Shown here: in pieces, positions 46,789-56,158 of the stretch
Numbering within the stretch: position 1 is the stretch's first letter
Layout: every line of letters starts with the position of its first letter
Assembly: GCA_963668585.1 (NCBI GenBank)
Contig: OY764869.1
Coordinates: 2,294,001-2,358,000, forward strand
Source of the DNA: Bin87 sp963668585
GTDB taxonomy: Bacteria; Chloroflexota; Dehalococcoidia; Lucifugimonadales; UBA3495
Direction of reading: 5' to 3'
DNA: 64,000 nt
Position numbers and translations under genes: made by a program
Notes under the pieces: model-generated
Databases searched by the model: none
Told to the model about the DNA's origin: nothing
What the model saw: only the letters and a program-made list of their open reading frames with translations

Positions 46789-48024
46789 ATGTTCTTGATG
46801 CGTTTTACCGAACGGGCTTACGTGAATTATACCGAGGAGGACGTCCGCAACTCGCCCAACGAAGCGGTACGGCTCACCTTCTCCAACACCAATTTTGACC
46901 CTCAGGAGGGCCACTACCTCTACAACATGTACCTCGATGAGTACGAGTACTCAGAAGAGGTCGGCTTCGATGGCCTGATGCTCAACGAGCATCACAACAC
47001 GCCCACCTGCCTGGGCGCGACCATGAACTTGGAGGCCGCGATCCTGGCCCGCAACACCAAGAAGCCCAAGATCGTGCTGCTGGGTAATCCGCTGCCCATC
47101 TTCGATAATCCTATCCGCCTGGCCGAGGAACTGGCCGAGATCGACATGATCTCCAGCGGCCGTCTGGTATCGGGGTTCGTGCGCGGCACTGGCGTCGAAA
47201 GCCTCGCTACTAACACCAACCCCCTGCACAATCGCGCCCGATTTGAGGAAGCCCACGACCTGGTGATCAAGACGTGGACCACTCCGGGCCCGTTCCGTTG
47301 GGAAGGTGACCACTACCACTTCCGTGTCGTCAATCCATTCCAGACTCCGGTGCAAAAGCCGCATCCGCCCGTCTGGATCCCCGGCACCGGCAGCCCCGAA
47401 ACCCTGGTGTGGTGCGCCGAGCGCAACTACCCCTACATCTTCCTGGAAACCGACCCACAGGGCACCGAGGACATGAAGTCGATCTACGCCGAAACCGCCC
47501 GCGAACACGGCTACGAACCCGGCCCAGAGAACTTCGGCTACCTAGTTCGGATCCACGTGCAGGACACCGATGAAAAGGCCTACGACGTGGGGAAGGGCTA
47601 CATGGTAGGCAACATCGGCGTCGGTCGCATCCCGCTGCCCCGCGACTACGCCTCGCCGGTCGGGTACGGCAGTCGCAGCGACGACCCGCGGTTCCTGCGC
47701 CTGCGCGAGCAGATTCGCAGCGACCCGTTCCGTGTAGGCGGCCTGGATTCCGCCCATTACGATGAGATCCTCGACTCAAAACGCTGGATCATCGGTAGCC
47801 CTGAAACCGTCATTAGTCAACTGCGCGAGGTGCTCAGCTATATGCGCCCTGGCATCCTGGCCGTCTGGACCAACGACGGTTCCATCAGCCACGAGGACAC
47901 CATGCGCTGTCTGGAACTCATGGGCCAAGAGGTTCTGCCGGCCCTTCGCGAAATTGGCGAGGAACTGGAACTCACCGACCCCTTCCAGAAGGAAGGCGTA
48001 ATGCCCGGCCTGACCAGGGTTTAG
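46789..48024 (+). CDS. LLM-class flavin-dependent monooxygenase, paralogue A
   Basis: A 411-residue luciferase-like enzyme. Landmarks are VGFDGLMLNEHHNTPTC, LLGNPLPIFDNPIRLAEELAEIDMISSGRLVSGFVRGTG and TWTTPGPFRWEGDHYHFRVVNPF, then KPHPPVWIPGTGSPETL. The same blocks recur in the gene at 48972, so the two are paralogues. AGGAGG precedes ATG 46789. An alpha/beta hydrolase lies between the paralogues, all on the same strand, so they may act in one degradation or modification pathway. Confidence 0.92.
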   Translation: MFLMRFTERAYVNYTEEDVRNSPNEAVRLTFSNTNFDPQEGHYLYNMYLDEYEYSEEVGFDGLMLNEHHNTPTCLGATMNLEAAILARNTKKPKIVLLGNPLPIFDNPIRLAEELAEIDMISSGRLVSGFVRGTGVESLATNTNPLHNRARFEEAHDLVIKTWTTPGPFRWEGDHYHFRVVNPFQTPVQKPHPPVWIPGTGSPETLVWCAERNYPYIFLETDPQGTEDMKSIYAETAREHGYEPGPENFGYLVRIHVQDTDEKAYDVGKGYMVGNIGVGRIPLPRDYASPVGYGSRSDDPRFLRLREQIRSDPFRVGGLDSAHYDEILDSKRWIIGSPETVISQLREVLSYMRPGILAVWTNDGSISHEDTMRCLELMGQEVLPALREIGEELELTDPFQKEGVMPGLTRV

Positions 48025-48096
48025 CCCCGCGCCGAATCCCATTACGTTGTCCCTATGGCCCGAATCGACAGAACGATACAAGGAGCAACCATCCCA

Positions 48097-48876
48097 ATGC
48101 CTAACTTCACCGAGGAAACTATCTCCGTCGCCGGCGGCAACCTGCAGGTGTACAAGGGTGGGTCCGGCGACCCGCTGCTGGTGCTGCATGGTGCGGGCGG
48201 CAACGCGGGTCCCCGCCGATATGCTCAGGCTCTGGCCGAAAAGTTCACCGTGTATCTGCCATCTCATCCCGGTTACGGAAACAGCGACCGCCCCGGTTGG
48301 GTAGAAACCATGCAGGACCTCGCCTGTTTCTATACTTGGTACCAGGAACAGGAAGGTTTGGAAAACGTCCGCGCCATCGGTTTCTCAATGGGTGGCTGGC
48401 TTGCCGCTGAGATGCTCTCGATGACCGGGCACGCATTCAGCAAGGTGATGCTGGTGGGCGCCGCCGGCATCAAGCCCAACGATGGTGAGATCACCGACAT
48501 CTTCATCATTAGTCCCGCGCAGGTGCGGGATCTCGTCTATCACGAACCATCCCAGGTGCCTGAGTGGGACGAAATGTTCGGTACGGATCCCACGCCCGAA
48601 CAGGCGCAGCAGGCCGAGGGCGATCGCGAGATGGCCATCCGCCTCACGTGGAAGCCATACATGCACAACCCACGCCTGCCCGCGAAACTGGGCCGAGTAA
48701 GCGTGCCGACCCAAATCGTCTGGGGCGAAAACGACAACCTCGTACCTGTGGAATGCGCCAGCCTTTACCAGCAGGCCATCGCAGGGTCGGGAGTAACGGT
48801 CATTCCCAACTGCGGCCACTCGCCTCAAATCGAAAAACCCGATGACTTTGTGCAGGCTGCCCTGGCCTTCCTGTAG
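48097..48876 (+). CDS. Alpha/beta hydrolase
   Basis: A 259-residue serine hydrolase. It has the oxyanion-hole strand LLVLHGAGGNAGP, nucleophile elbow GFSMGGW (Ser about 98), a catalytic Asp in VWGENDNLVP and the His in PNCGHSPQIEKPDDF, completing the triad. ATG 48097 is chosen because AAGGAGC lies about 10 bp upstream; ATG 48055 would add 14 residues. It sits between two paralogous LLM monooxygenases, a common arrangement for oxidising then hydrolysing an organic substrate; no substrate can be named. Confidence 0.9.
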   Translation: MPNFTEETISVAGGNLQVYKGGSGDPLLVLHGAGGNAGPRRYAQALAEKFTVYLPSHPGYGNSDRPGWVETMQDLACFYTWYQEQEGLENVRAIGFSMGGWLAAEMLSMTGHAFSKVMLVGAAGIKPNDGEITDIFIISPAQVRDLVYHEPSQVPEWDEMFGTDPTPEQAQQAEGDREMAIRLTWKPYMHNPRLPAKLGRVSVPTQIVWGENDNLVPVECASLYQQAIAGSGVTVIPNCGHSPQIEKPDDFVQAALAFL

Positions 48877-48971
48877 GCCGGAAGCATCTTGCCAGCGGCG
48901 CGCTGACCGCAAACCGCGATCCACTATCAGGCAGTACGCGGTTGCTGCCTGATTCTATTGGAGGCAACACC

Positions 48972-50099
48972 ATGGACGTATTCTATTTTACCGAAATGCC
49001 CTACGCTGAATTTCCGGAGTCCGAGGCGGAGAAGTTTCCGTCCATGCGCCTCACTTTCCCGAACACCTACTTCGATCCTGACACCGCCAGCGGCCTGATG
49101 AACCGCTACCTCGACGAGTACCAGCACGCCGAGGAAATGGGATTCGACGGCCTGATGATCAACGAGCATCACAACACGCCGTCGTGCATGGATGTCGAGG
49201 TGAACATCACCGGAGGCATCCTGGCCCGCATCACGAAACGCGCAAAGATCCTGATGTTGGGCAATATGCTGCCCACATCCGACAACCCGGTCCGGCTCGC
49301 CGAGGAAATCGCTCTGCTGGACGTTATCTCCGGCGGTCGGATCATCTCCGGTTTCGTGCGCGGCATTGGCATCGAATCGTGGGCCAACAACACCAACCCC
49401 ATCCACAACCGGGAGCGGTTCGAGGAGTGCCACGACCTCGTCGTGAAAACGTGGACCACGCCGGGACCCTTCCGGTGGGAGGGCAACCACTACCACTACC
49501 GCGCCGTCAACCCCTGGATGCTGCCGGTTCAGAAACCCCATCCCCCTGTTTGGGTGCCTGGAACCGGCAGCCCCGAAACCGTCGAGTGGACAGCGCGTCA
49601 TCGCTACACATACGCCGCATTCTTGACCCCGTTGGAAGTCGCCAAAAACCTGTTCGCCCGCTATCGTGAGTACGCCGCTGCCGACGGATGGGAACCCGGC
49701 CCCGAGAAGTTCGCTTTCATGATCTGCGCCCACGTCAACGAAACGGACGAGAAGGCCCAGGAATCCGGCAAGGCTTTCCTCTGGCGCATGAACTACCCTT
49801 TGCGCGGCCCTCGCGAATATTGGTCGCCGCCCGGCTACGCTTCCCGCGCCGGCGCTGCGGCGGTGGCGGCACGCCGGCCCACGCCCCTGCACGAACTGTC
49901 CTACCAGGAATTGCAGGATCGCTACCACCTGGTGGTGGGCAGCCCTGATACCGTCATCAAAAAGTTGCGCCACATCCGCGATGAACTCGGCGTCGGCTCA
50001 CTGCTGCTGGAAGCCCAGGGCGGCCAACTCTCTCATGCCGACACCATGCGGTCCATTGAACTTTTTGGGAAAGAGGTGATCCCCGCCTTGAAGGACTGA
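48972..50099 (+). CDS. LLM-class flavin-dependent monooxygenase, paralogue B
   Basis: A 375-residue luciferase-like enzyme with MGFDGLMINEHHNTPSC, LGNMLPTSDNPVRLAEEIALLDVISGGRIISGFVRGIG, NTNPIHNRERFEECHDL and FRWEGNHYHYRAVNP, matching paralogue A block for block. ATG 48972 follows GGAGGCAAC at 48959; an upstream in-frame start at 48942 lacks a ribosome site. The gene ends about 100 bp before the RAM-domain gene. Confidence 0.92.
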   Translation: MDVFYFTEMPYAEFPESEAEKFPSMRLTFPNTYFDPDTASGLMNRYLDEYQHAEEMGFDGLMINEHHNTPSCMDVEVNITGGILARITKRAKILMLGNMLPTSDNPVRLAEEIALLDVISGGRIISGFVRGIGIESWANNTNPIHNRERFEECHDLVVKTWTTPGPFRWEGNHYHYRAVNPWMLPVQKPHPPVWVPGTGSPETVEWTARHRYTYAAFLTPLEVAKNLFARYREYAAADGWEPGPEKFAFMICAHVNETDEKAQESGKAFLWRMNYPLRGPREYWSPPGYASRAGAAAVAARRPTPLHELSYQELQDRYHLVVGSPDTVIKKLRHIRDELGVGSLLLEAQGGQLSHADTMRSIELFGKEVIPALKD

Positions 50100-50198
50100 C
50101 CCCACCGGCGTCGAGTTCCAACCGCGTGCGCGCACAGCAGACCGGTATGATCGGATCAGAACCCCTGGTGCGCCGTTTCGTTTGAAGGAGGTGCATTG

Positions 50199-50438
50199 AT
50201 GGCCTCCAACGCCTACATCCTCATCAACGTGGAACCTGCCAAACCCCGGGAAGTTATCGACCGTTTGAAGACCGTCAGCGGCGCAGCGGTACGCGAAGTG
50301 CTTGGCTCCTATGACGTGGTGATGGAACTGGAAGCCGGAACGTCGGAGGACCTGACCGGGATTCTGCGCCACCAAATCCGCCCCATTGACGGCGTAACCA
50401 ACACCGTAACCTGCCTTTGGTTCACCGCCAACATCTGA
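50199..50438 (+). CDS. Stand-alone Lrp/AsnC ligand-binding (RAM) domain protein
   Basis: A 79-residue protein matching the effector domain of Lrp/AsnC regulators: AYILINVEPAKPREVIDRLKTVSGAAVREVLGSYDVVMELEAGTSEDL, and ending in the expected edge strand. There is no helix-turn-helix, so it cannot bind DNA on its own; such proteins bind amino acids or act as small ligand-binding partners. AAGGAGG lies 9 bp before ATG 50199. It trails the LLM cluster. Confidence 0.88.
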   Translation: MASNAYILINVEPAKPREVIDRLKTVSGAAVREVLGSYDVVMELEAGTSEDLTGILRHQIRPIDGVTNTVTCLWFTANI

Positions 50439-50617
50439 GTGCCTGCCAACGCACTGCCATTTCCACGTTCCTCTGCAACGTCTGGCGTGGTGACGCGGAA
50501 CCTGTCGCTACACAAACTTTGGACACCGCGTCCTCATGTGACCGCCTCGCACAGTTGTGATGAGTAAACCGCGCGGCGGAAGGGGGAAATACCTTTCCAA
50601 AGTGTCTCAGCGTTCGA

Positions 50618-50656
50618 CAAAAAACGCACCCGGCGTACACCGGGTGCGTAGCTTTT
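50618..50656 (-). terminator. Rho-independent terminator for the Ldh-family gene
   Basis: Perfect 10-bp stem (50624-50633 with 50640-50649), 6-nt loop; read on the minus strand it is followed by a run of T, about 20 bp past the stop of the Ldh-family gene. The plus-strand side also has TTTT, so it could act both ways. Confidence 0.85.
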
Positions 50657-50672
50657 CAAAACCGCGGGTCCG

Positions 50673-51749
50673 CTAGAACGGGCAATCTACCCCCAGTTCT
50701 CCGCAGGTGTCGTGGAACCAGTCCACCACCTCTTCATGCAGTGGGATGCCCTCGACCCTGCGAATCTCTTCCATCTCCGCTTCCGGCTGACCCGCCACCA
50801 TAACCCGTTCCTCGCCCGGGGCCGGCCGGGTACTCTTCATCATCAGGAGCCATTCGTCCATCTGGTCCTTGAAGTGGTCAGGGTCGTCGAATCCTGCCAC
50901 GTTGTACGCAGCCACGTAGTGCCCGAAGTTTGGACGGCCCGGCACGGCGCCATACCCGAACCCGGTCAGTACTCCGGCCAAGATGTCCACCATACAGGAC
51001 AGACCGTACCCTTTGTGCGACCCCAACTCCCGGGTGCTGCCGAGAGTCAGCAGGGTGTAGTTGTCCGGCGCATCCGCTTCCTCCATGATGGGGTTGCCTT
51101 CACCGTCCGCCAACCAACCCGGCTCCAGCTTGACCCCCAACCGCCGGGCGATTCCAACCTTGTTGCCGGCCACCGTGCTGGTTGCCGCGTCAAACACGAA
51201 CGGGGCCTCATTCCGCGACGGCACCGCGATGGCGATCGGGTTGGTGCCCAACCGGGGTTCCGCGCCGAACGTAGGCACCACCGACGGAGGACAACTGGTC
51301 ATGCACACCCCGATCATGTCGTGCTCCAGCGCCATCATCGCGTGATACGATGCCATTCCCAGGTGCCGGGCGTTGCCAAGAGTAACCATGCCCACGCCGA
51401 CTTCAGAGGCCTTGCGGATCGCAATGTCCATGGCTTTGGGCGTGGTGATGATCCCGAGGCCCCGGTCAGAGTCGATGCTGGCTGTGCTGGGCGTCTCGCG
51501 TACGATCCGCATATCCGGCTTCGGGTTGATCTGACCGCTGGTGTATCCGTTGACGTAGCTGCGCAGCATGTTGGAGACACCGTGGGAGTCCACGCCCCGG
51601 AGGTCGGCCATCACCAGCACATCTGCGCCCAAATGCGCGTCGTCCGGCGGCACGCCCATCTTCTCGAAAACGGCAGCGACGGTGGCTTTCAGGTCATTCC
51701 CTGGAACCATCGTCGCTTCGTCCAGACTCACACGAAACTTGGGCAGCAC
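50673..51749 (-). CDS. Ldh-family (malate/L-lactate/ureidoglycolate) dehydrogenase
   Basis: A 358-residue NAD(P)-dependent enzyme of the Ldh/YlbC family, not the Rossmann LDH. It shows ADLRGVDSHGVSNMLRSYV, the GITNARH-like block TLGNARHLGMASYHA, and SPTFGAEPRLGTNPIAIAVPS, FVFDAATSTVAGNKV, and a C-terminal GHYVAAYNVAGFDDPDHF. I start at GTG 51749 because AGGAGG stands 6 bp upstream; the frame is open much further upstream but that would overlap M42 gene regions and lacks similarity. Substrate is a 2-oxo or 2-hydroxy acid; which one is unknown. Confidence 0.88.
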   Translation of the reverse strand: MLPKFRVSLDEATMVPGNDLKATVAAVFEKMGVPPDDAHLGADVLVMADLRGVDSHGVSNMLRSYVNGYTSGQINPKPDMRIVRETPSTASIDSDRGLGIITTPKAMDIAIRKASEVGVGMVTLGNARHLGMASYHAMMALEHDMIGVCMTSCPPSVVPTFGAEPRLGTNPIAIAVPSRNEAPFVFDAATSTVAGNKVGIARRLGVKLEPGWLADGEGNPIMEEADAPDNYTLLTLGSTRELGSHKGYGLSCMVDILAGVLTGFGYGAVPGRPNFGHYVAAYNVAGFDDPDHFKDQMDEWLLMMKSTRPAPGEERVMVAGQPEAEMEEIRRVEGIPLHEEVVDWFHDTCGELGVDCPF

Positions 51750-51864
51750 GGCGCACCTCCTGACGGGGCAATCAAAGCGAAATTTCGGCCCGCAGTATAG
51801 CACCCAACCGCCAGAATCGGTTTGCTTGACCACCGCCGTCAGTGGCAAAATGGGCCCACCCTGA

Positions 51865-52995
51865 ATGAGCGTGAACAGTATGACCACCTTATCAAGCAGC
51901 AACGAAGGCCGCGCCCTGGACTTTCTCGCGCGCCTTGGCGCCCAACCCGCCGTGGCATTCCATGAAAACGGTGTGGCCACCGCCGTGCGCGGCGCGCTTA
52001 CCGAGATCGGCGCTGCCTCTCGCACGGATAACTTCGGAAACATCATCGCGCGGATCCCGGGATCCGACCCCGATGGTGTGCCCCCCATTGCGTTCATGGC
52101 CCACATGGATCATCCTGGCTTTGAGATAGTGGGACGCGACGGCGACTACCTCATCGGCAAGGCCTCCGGCGGCATTCCTCCTGGCGCTTTCGCCCCGGGC
52201 GTGCCGTTGCAGATAATCTTGCCCGCCGGTCACCGGATCACCGCTGAGACCGTGGGACATCACGGAGAAGAACGCCACCGCCGGGCCCAAATTCGCCTCA
52301 CCGACTCTTCATCAGAGGACATCCCGATACCGTCGCCGGCGGTTTTCGACCTCCCGGACTTCAGCGTGCAGGATGATCGGATTGTCATGCGTGCCGCCGA
52401 CGACCTCGCCGGTTGCGGTTGCATCTTGTCAGCACTGGACTCACTGCATAGCGAACCTCCCGATGGCGACGTGTACGGGGTTTTCACGCGCGCGGAGGAG
52501 GTGGGCTTGGTCGGCGCGCGCCTGCTGGCGGAGGCCCGCACCCTGCCGCTGGACACCCTCATGGTGTCCCTGGAGTCCTCAAGGACGCTGCCCGGCGCTG
52601 AAATCGGCGGCGGCCCGGTCATCCGCGTCGGCGATGCCGGAAGCACTTTCAACTCAGACGCCGAGAGTGCCCTGATTCGTGCCAGAGAAGTCCTGTCCGC
52701 GGCCAACTCCAATTTCCGCAGCCAGCGCCAACTCATGAGCGGCGGGGTCTGCGAGGCCAGCGCGTTCAATGCCTGGGGCTACCGGTCAACCGGCGTTGCC
52801 TTTCCCCTGGGCAATTACCATAACGGGGCCGAGGACGGGTCCATTGCCGCCGAGTACATCCACCGCGACGACTACCTCAACGGTGCCGCGTTGATCACCG
52901 AAGCCGCTCGCCAGGTCTCCATGCGCTGGGATACTGCCTTCAGCCGACGCATCCGGCAAGTGCCGGATTCCATGCGGGCCCGGCTGGGCGGGTAG
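51865..52995 (+). CDS. M42-family metallo-aminopeptidase
   Basis: A 376-residue cytosolic peptidase of the M42/M18 glutamyl-aminopeptidase/endoglucanase-like family using two metal ions. Ligands are visible: AHMDHPGF (His, Asp), the bridging Asp in AADDLAGCG, the catalytic Glu pair in TRAEEVGLVGAR, and the C-terminal YHNGAEDGS. Start is ATG 51865 or 51880 (no clear ribosome site). It is followed by an MBL-fold hydrolase and an M16 peptidase on the same strand. Confidence 0.9.
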   Translation: MSVNSMTTLSSSNEGRALDFLARLGAQPAVAFHENGVATAVRGALTEIGAASRTDNFGNIIARIPGSDPDGVPPIAFMAHMDHPGFEIVGRDGDYLIGKASGGIPPGAFAPGVPLQIILPAGHRITAETVGHHGEERHRRAQIRLTDSSSEDIPIPSPAVFDLPDFSVQDDRIVMRAADDLAGCGCILSALDSLHSEPPDGDVYGVFTRAEEVGLVGARLLAEARTLPLDTLMVSLESSRTLPGAEIGGGPVIRVGDAGSTFNSDAESALIRAREVLSAANSNFRSQRQLMSGGVCEASAFNAWGYRSTGVAFPLGNYHNGAEDGSIAAEYIHRDDYLNGAALITEAARQVSMRWDTAFSRRIRQVPDSMRARLGG

Positions 52996-53052
52996 TCATC
53001 CCTTTGCTACAATGCACCCACGATTCCAACGATACACAGGAGGCGCAACAAC

Positions 53053-53715
53053 ATGCCAGTTCACCATCAGGCCCAGGGGGCGGGCGACGTGACCGTCCAT
53101 AAGATCGAAAACATGGGCAGCCTGGGCAACAACGGCTACATCGTCATTTGTCCCGAAACCAACCAGGCCGTCTGCATCGACACCCCGGACGAACCGGAAA
53201 AGATGATCAACGAGGTTAGCGAAAGCGGTGTCGAGGTACAGGCCATCCTGGTCACTCACGGGCACGGTGACCACCTTGCCGGCTATGGCGAGATCACCGG
53301 GACCATCGGCGCGCCCGCCGCTATCGGCGATGCAGACGCCCACCTGCCGCCTAGCCCGCCCCAGCGTCGGCTCAACGACGGCGACACCGTGACCTTTGGC
53401 AACCGCACCATCCGGTGCATTCACACGCCAGGCCACACCGACGGGTCCATCTGCTACCAGGTGGGCGGGTTCCTCTTTTCCGGAGACACTCTTTTCCCAG
53501 GCGGACCCGGACGATCTCGCAGTCCCGAAGCTCTCAATCAGGAACTCAACAGCATCAGCAGCAAGCTGCTGACCCTGCCCGCCGACACCTACGTGTATCC
53601 TGGCCACGGGCCTGACAACACCACGATAGGTGAAGCCAAACGCCGCTACGACATCTTCATGTCCAAGTCCCATCCGGCCGACTTGCAAGGTGACGTGGAC
53701 TGGCTGAACACCTAG
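53053..53715 (+). CDS. Metallo-beta-lactamase-fold hydrolase (glyoxalase II-like)
   Basis: A 220-residue MBL-fold protein with the HxHxDH motif as HGHGDH at about 69-74, the downstream His in HTPGHTDGSI, the Asp in LFSGDTLFPGG and the last His in YPGHGPD, so the metal site is complete. The family includes glyoxalase II and other hydroxyacylglutathione hydrolases. AGGAGG precedes ATG 53053. The M16 peptidase gene starts directly after its stop codon, indicating an operon. Confidence 0.92.
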   Translation: MPVHHQAQGAGDVTVHKIENMGSLGNNGYIVICPETNQAVCIDTPDEPEKMINEVSESGVEVQAILVTHGHGDHLAGYGEITGTIGAPAAIGDADAHLPPSPPQRRLNDGDTVTFGNRTIRCIHTPGHTDGSICYQVGGFLFSGDTLFPGGPGRSRSPEALNQELNSISSKLLTLPADTYVYPGHGPDNTTIGEAKRRYDIFMSKSHPADLQGDVDWLNT

Positions 53716-54984
53716 ATGTATCGCCGTACAGTTTTAACCAACGGTCTGCGGGTGTTGACGGCAGAAATGCCTCACACCCGCAGCGTATCCATGTTCATAG
53801 CGGTGGGCGCTGGCTCACGCTACGAGCCTCCCGAAAAGGCCGGCCTTTCCCATTTCCTGGAGCACTTGCCGTTCAAGGGAACCCGCAGCTGGCCCACTGC
53901 TCTCGCCATCTCCGAAGCCGTCGAAGGCGTCGGCGGCATAATGAATGCTGCAACCGACCGGGAGATGACCTCATTCTGGTGCAAGGTCGCGAGCGTACAC
54001 GCCGATCGCGCCCTTCCGGTGGTGCTGGAGCTCATACTCCATCCATTGCTGGACCCGGCCGAGATGGAGAAGGAGCGCGAGGTCATACTCGATGAACTGC
54101 GCATGACCAACGACTACCCGGCCCAGGTATGCGACCTGTTGATCGACAGCGCGCTTTGGCCCCAACAGGCCATGGGCCGTGATGTAGGGGGAACGTCAGA
54201 GACTGTAGCCGCCATTAAACTGGATGATGTGCGCGGTTACATGGACCACCAGTACCGCCCGAACAACACTGTGATTGGCATCGCCGGCGCCATCACTCAC
54301 GCTGACGCGGTGGCCACCGTTGACGCCGCCACGCGACACTGGCAGCCGGGCCCCCTCCTGGACTGGGAACCGGTTTCCCCGCCGGCGCCTGATGCCCCAA
54401 ACGTCCTGGTGGACGTCCGTGACACCGAGGAAACTAGCATCTGCGTGGGGCTGCCCGGCTTTTCCTTGGCGGACGAGGACCGGTACGTCGCGACGGTGCT
54501 CAACGGTATGCTCGGTGATGGAATGAGCAGCCGCCTGTTTCAGAGCCTCCGCGAAAACCTGGGTCTCACCTACGATTGCCACAGCTCCATCAGCAGCTAC
54601 CGAGACTGCGGCGCGCTGGTCGTTTCATGCGGGACCGAACCAGCCCGGGCCGTAGAGGCCGTGGTCGCAACCAGGCAGGAAATGGCGACTATGCTGCATC
54701 CCGCGGCCGAGTCTGAGGTCCACAAGGCCCGCGAGTACATCAAGGGTCGCCTGTTGATGCGCATGGAAGACTCCCGCTCCGTTGCGTCATGGCTGGCGTC
54801 CCAGGAACTGCTCATGGACGAAATCACCACGCCGGATGAGACGGCCGCCAGGATTGATAAGGTAGCGCCGGCGCATGTGGTACGGACTGCCGAACGTCTC
54901 CTGAACTCTGCTCCCTTCCGCTTGGCAATCGTCGGCCCGCATGAAAACGCCGGCGATTTTGCGGCGGCGATATCATCCCCATAG
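53716..54984 (+). CDS. M16-family zinc peptidase
   Basis: A 422-residue peptidase of the insulinase/mitochondrial-processing-peptidase family. The inverted zinc motif HxxEH appears as HFLEH at about 46-50, with the downstream Glu in an EREVILDEL block and NAATDREMTSFWCKV as the family's NAxTxxExT. The C-terminal inactive half carries LGDGMSSRLFQSLRENLGLTYD. It follows the MBL gene without a gap, so the pair is coupled. Confidence 0.93.
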   Translation: MYRRTVLTNGLRVLTAEMPHTRSVSMFIAVGAGSRYEPPEKAGLSHFLEHLPFKGTRSWPTALAISEAVEGVGGIMNAATDREMTSFWCKVASVHADRALPVVLELILHPLLDPAEMEKEREVILDELRMTNDYPAQVCDLLIDSALWPQQAMGRDVGGTSETVAAIKLDDVRGYMDHQYRPNNTVIGIAGAITHADAVATVDAATRHWQPGPLLDWEPVSPPAPDAPNVLVDVRDTEETSICVGLPGFSLADEDRYVATVLNGMLGDGMSSRLFQSLRENLGLTYDCHSSISSYRDCGALVVSCGTEPARAVEAVVATRQEMATMLHPAAESEVHKAREYIKGRLLMRMEDSRSVASWLASQELLMDEITTPDETAARIDKVAPAHVVRTAERLLNSAPFRLAIVGPHENAGDFAAAISSP

Positions 54985-55016
54985 CTGGAACCCCTTAATC
55001 CATCGCCGACCTTCTG

Positions 55017-55052
55017 CCGGGGCGAATGTTCATTCGCCCCGGCCCGTGTTTT
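55017..55052 (+). terminator. Terminator after the M16 peptidase
   Basis: A 12-bp inverted repeat (55017-55028 and 55031-55042) with a tight loop is followed by a T-containing stretch, about 30 bp past the stop. The T-run is weak. Confidence 0.6.
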
Positions 55053-55219
55053 GCCTCCCGACTCCTGCCCGTTGCATGCCAGGCAAGCGCCGGCGATGTT
55101 GTCCGGATCTCATTCCGCTTGCGCACCTTGATTTGCCCACCATTGCAACCCCGGCGATCCGATGGCAAAGTGGGCAGCGTCATTCACGCAACATCAAGGC
55201 AGATGAAGGAGGCAAAATT

Positions 55220-56080
55220 ATGCCCGCCACCCGCTACAACAAAGCCATCCAACTGCTTGAAGAGGGCAAGCCCGTTTTCGGCACCGGTCTGATCTGGAAC
55301 GGCAACCTCGACGAAATGATGTATTTCGCCGATTCCGATTACGACATGGTAATGATCGAAATGGAGCACGAAGGACTGTCCTTCAATAACCTCCGCACAT
55401 CCCTTCAATTCCTACTCAACCGCAAACGCGTCGCCGACGCCGGAGGCTTGCAGGCCGATCCGACACCTGTTGTGCGAATCCCGCCCAACACCCGCGAACA
55501 GAACCAGTGGGTCATCAAGCAGGCGCTGGACACCGGCGTGTACGGTTTGATTCTGCCGCACCTTGACACCGTCGAGGGCGCAATGTCTGCTGTGCAAGCT
55601 GCCCGCTACCCCCAGGTACCCGGCGTTCCGGACTTCGAACCCCACGGCGAGCGCGGCTGGTGGCAGCGGATCGCTCCGCGCTACTGGGGTCTCTCGGCGT
55701 CGGAATACTACGATGCCGCGGACGTGTGGCCTCTGGACCCGGACGGCAACCTCCTTCTCATGGGCATCGTGGAGGAACCCACCGGCGTCCGGAACTTGCC
55801 CGACATTCTGCGGCAGGTCAAGGGCATCGGCGCGATTTGGGCCGGCCCTGGCGATATGTCCGTCGCCATGGGACACCGGGGCAACGCGGGACACCCGGAG
55901 GTCCAGGAGATGTTGCTGCGAATCTTGGGCATCTGCAAGGACGCCGGCGTACCCTGCGCCACCGGTTGCACCGCCGCCGAAGTCCCTATGCGGTTGGAGC
56001 AGGGATTCAGCATCATCATCACCGCTCCTACTCGCTCTGCCGCCGGCGTCGAGGAAGGACGACGGCTGACTGGCCGATAA
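55220..56080 (+). CDS. HpcH/HpaI-family aldolase
   Basis: A 286-residue TIM-barrel class II aldolase of the HpcH/HpaI (2,4-dihydroxyhept-2-ene-1,7-dioate aldolase / citrate lyase beta-like) family. It reads GTGLIWNGNLDEMMYF, DYDMVMIEMEHEGLSF, VVRIPPNTREQNQWVIKQALDTGVYGLILPHLDTVEGA and IWAGPGDMSVAMG, in which Glu and Asp hold the divalent metal and Arg binds the carboxylate. ATG 55220 follows GAAGGAGG; a longer frame from 54941 would overlap the M16 gene. Longer than typical HpaI (about 260) by an insert near 150-180 containing HGERGWWQRIAPRYWG. Confidence 0.88.
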   Translation: MPATRYNKAIQLLEEGKPVFGTGLIWNGNLDEMMYFADSDYDMVMIEMEHEGLSFNNLRTSLQFLLNRKRVADAGGLQADPTPVVRIPPNTREQNQWVIKQALDTGVYGLILPHLDTVEGAMSAVQAARYPQVPGVPDFEPHGERGWWQRIAPRYWGLSASEYYDAADVWPLDPDGNLLLMGIVEEPTGVRNLPDILRQVKGIGAIWAGPGDMSVAMGHRGNAGHPEVQEMLLRILGICKDAGVPCATGCTAAEVPMRLEQGFSIIITAPTRSAAGVEEGRRLTGR

Positions 56081-56099
56081 CCCCCCACCGCGCTCAAAG

Positions 56100-56134
56100 A
56101 ACAGGGGCGGGTCTGAAACCCGCCCCTGTTGCTT
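56100..56134. terminator. Palindromic bidirectional terminator, copy 1
   Basis: Stem 56101-56112 with 56118-56129 (ACAGGGGCGGGT type), loop CTGAA, followed by TTGCTTT. It lies between the convergent aldolase and hflC genes. A similar palindrome lies at 59495. Confidence 0.8.
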
Positions 56135-56158
56135 TGTGATTGTTGCTCGTTCCGGCGA

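Noticed and set aside
44540..50099. Luciferase operon (light production)
   Set aside because: LLM-fold enzymes are mostly not light-emitting; no luxCDE genes occur nearby.
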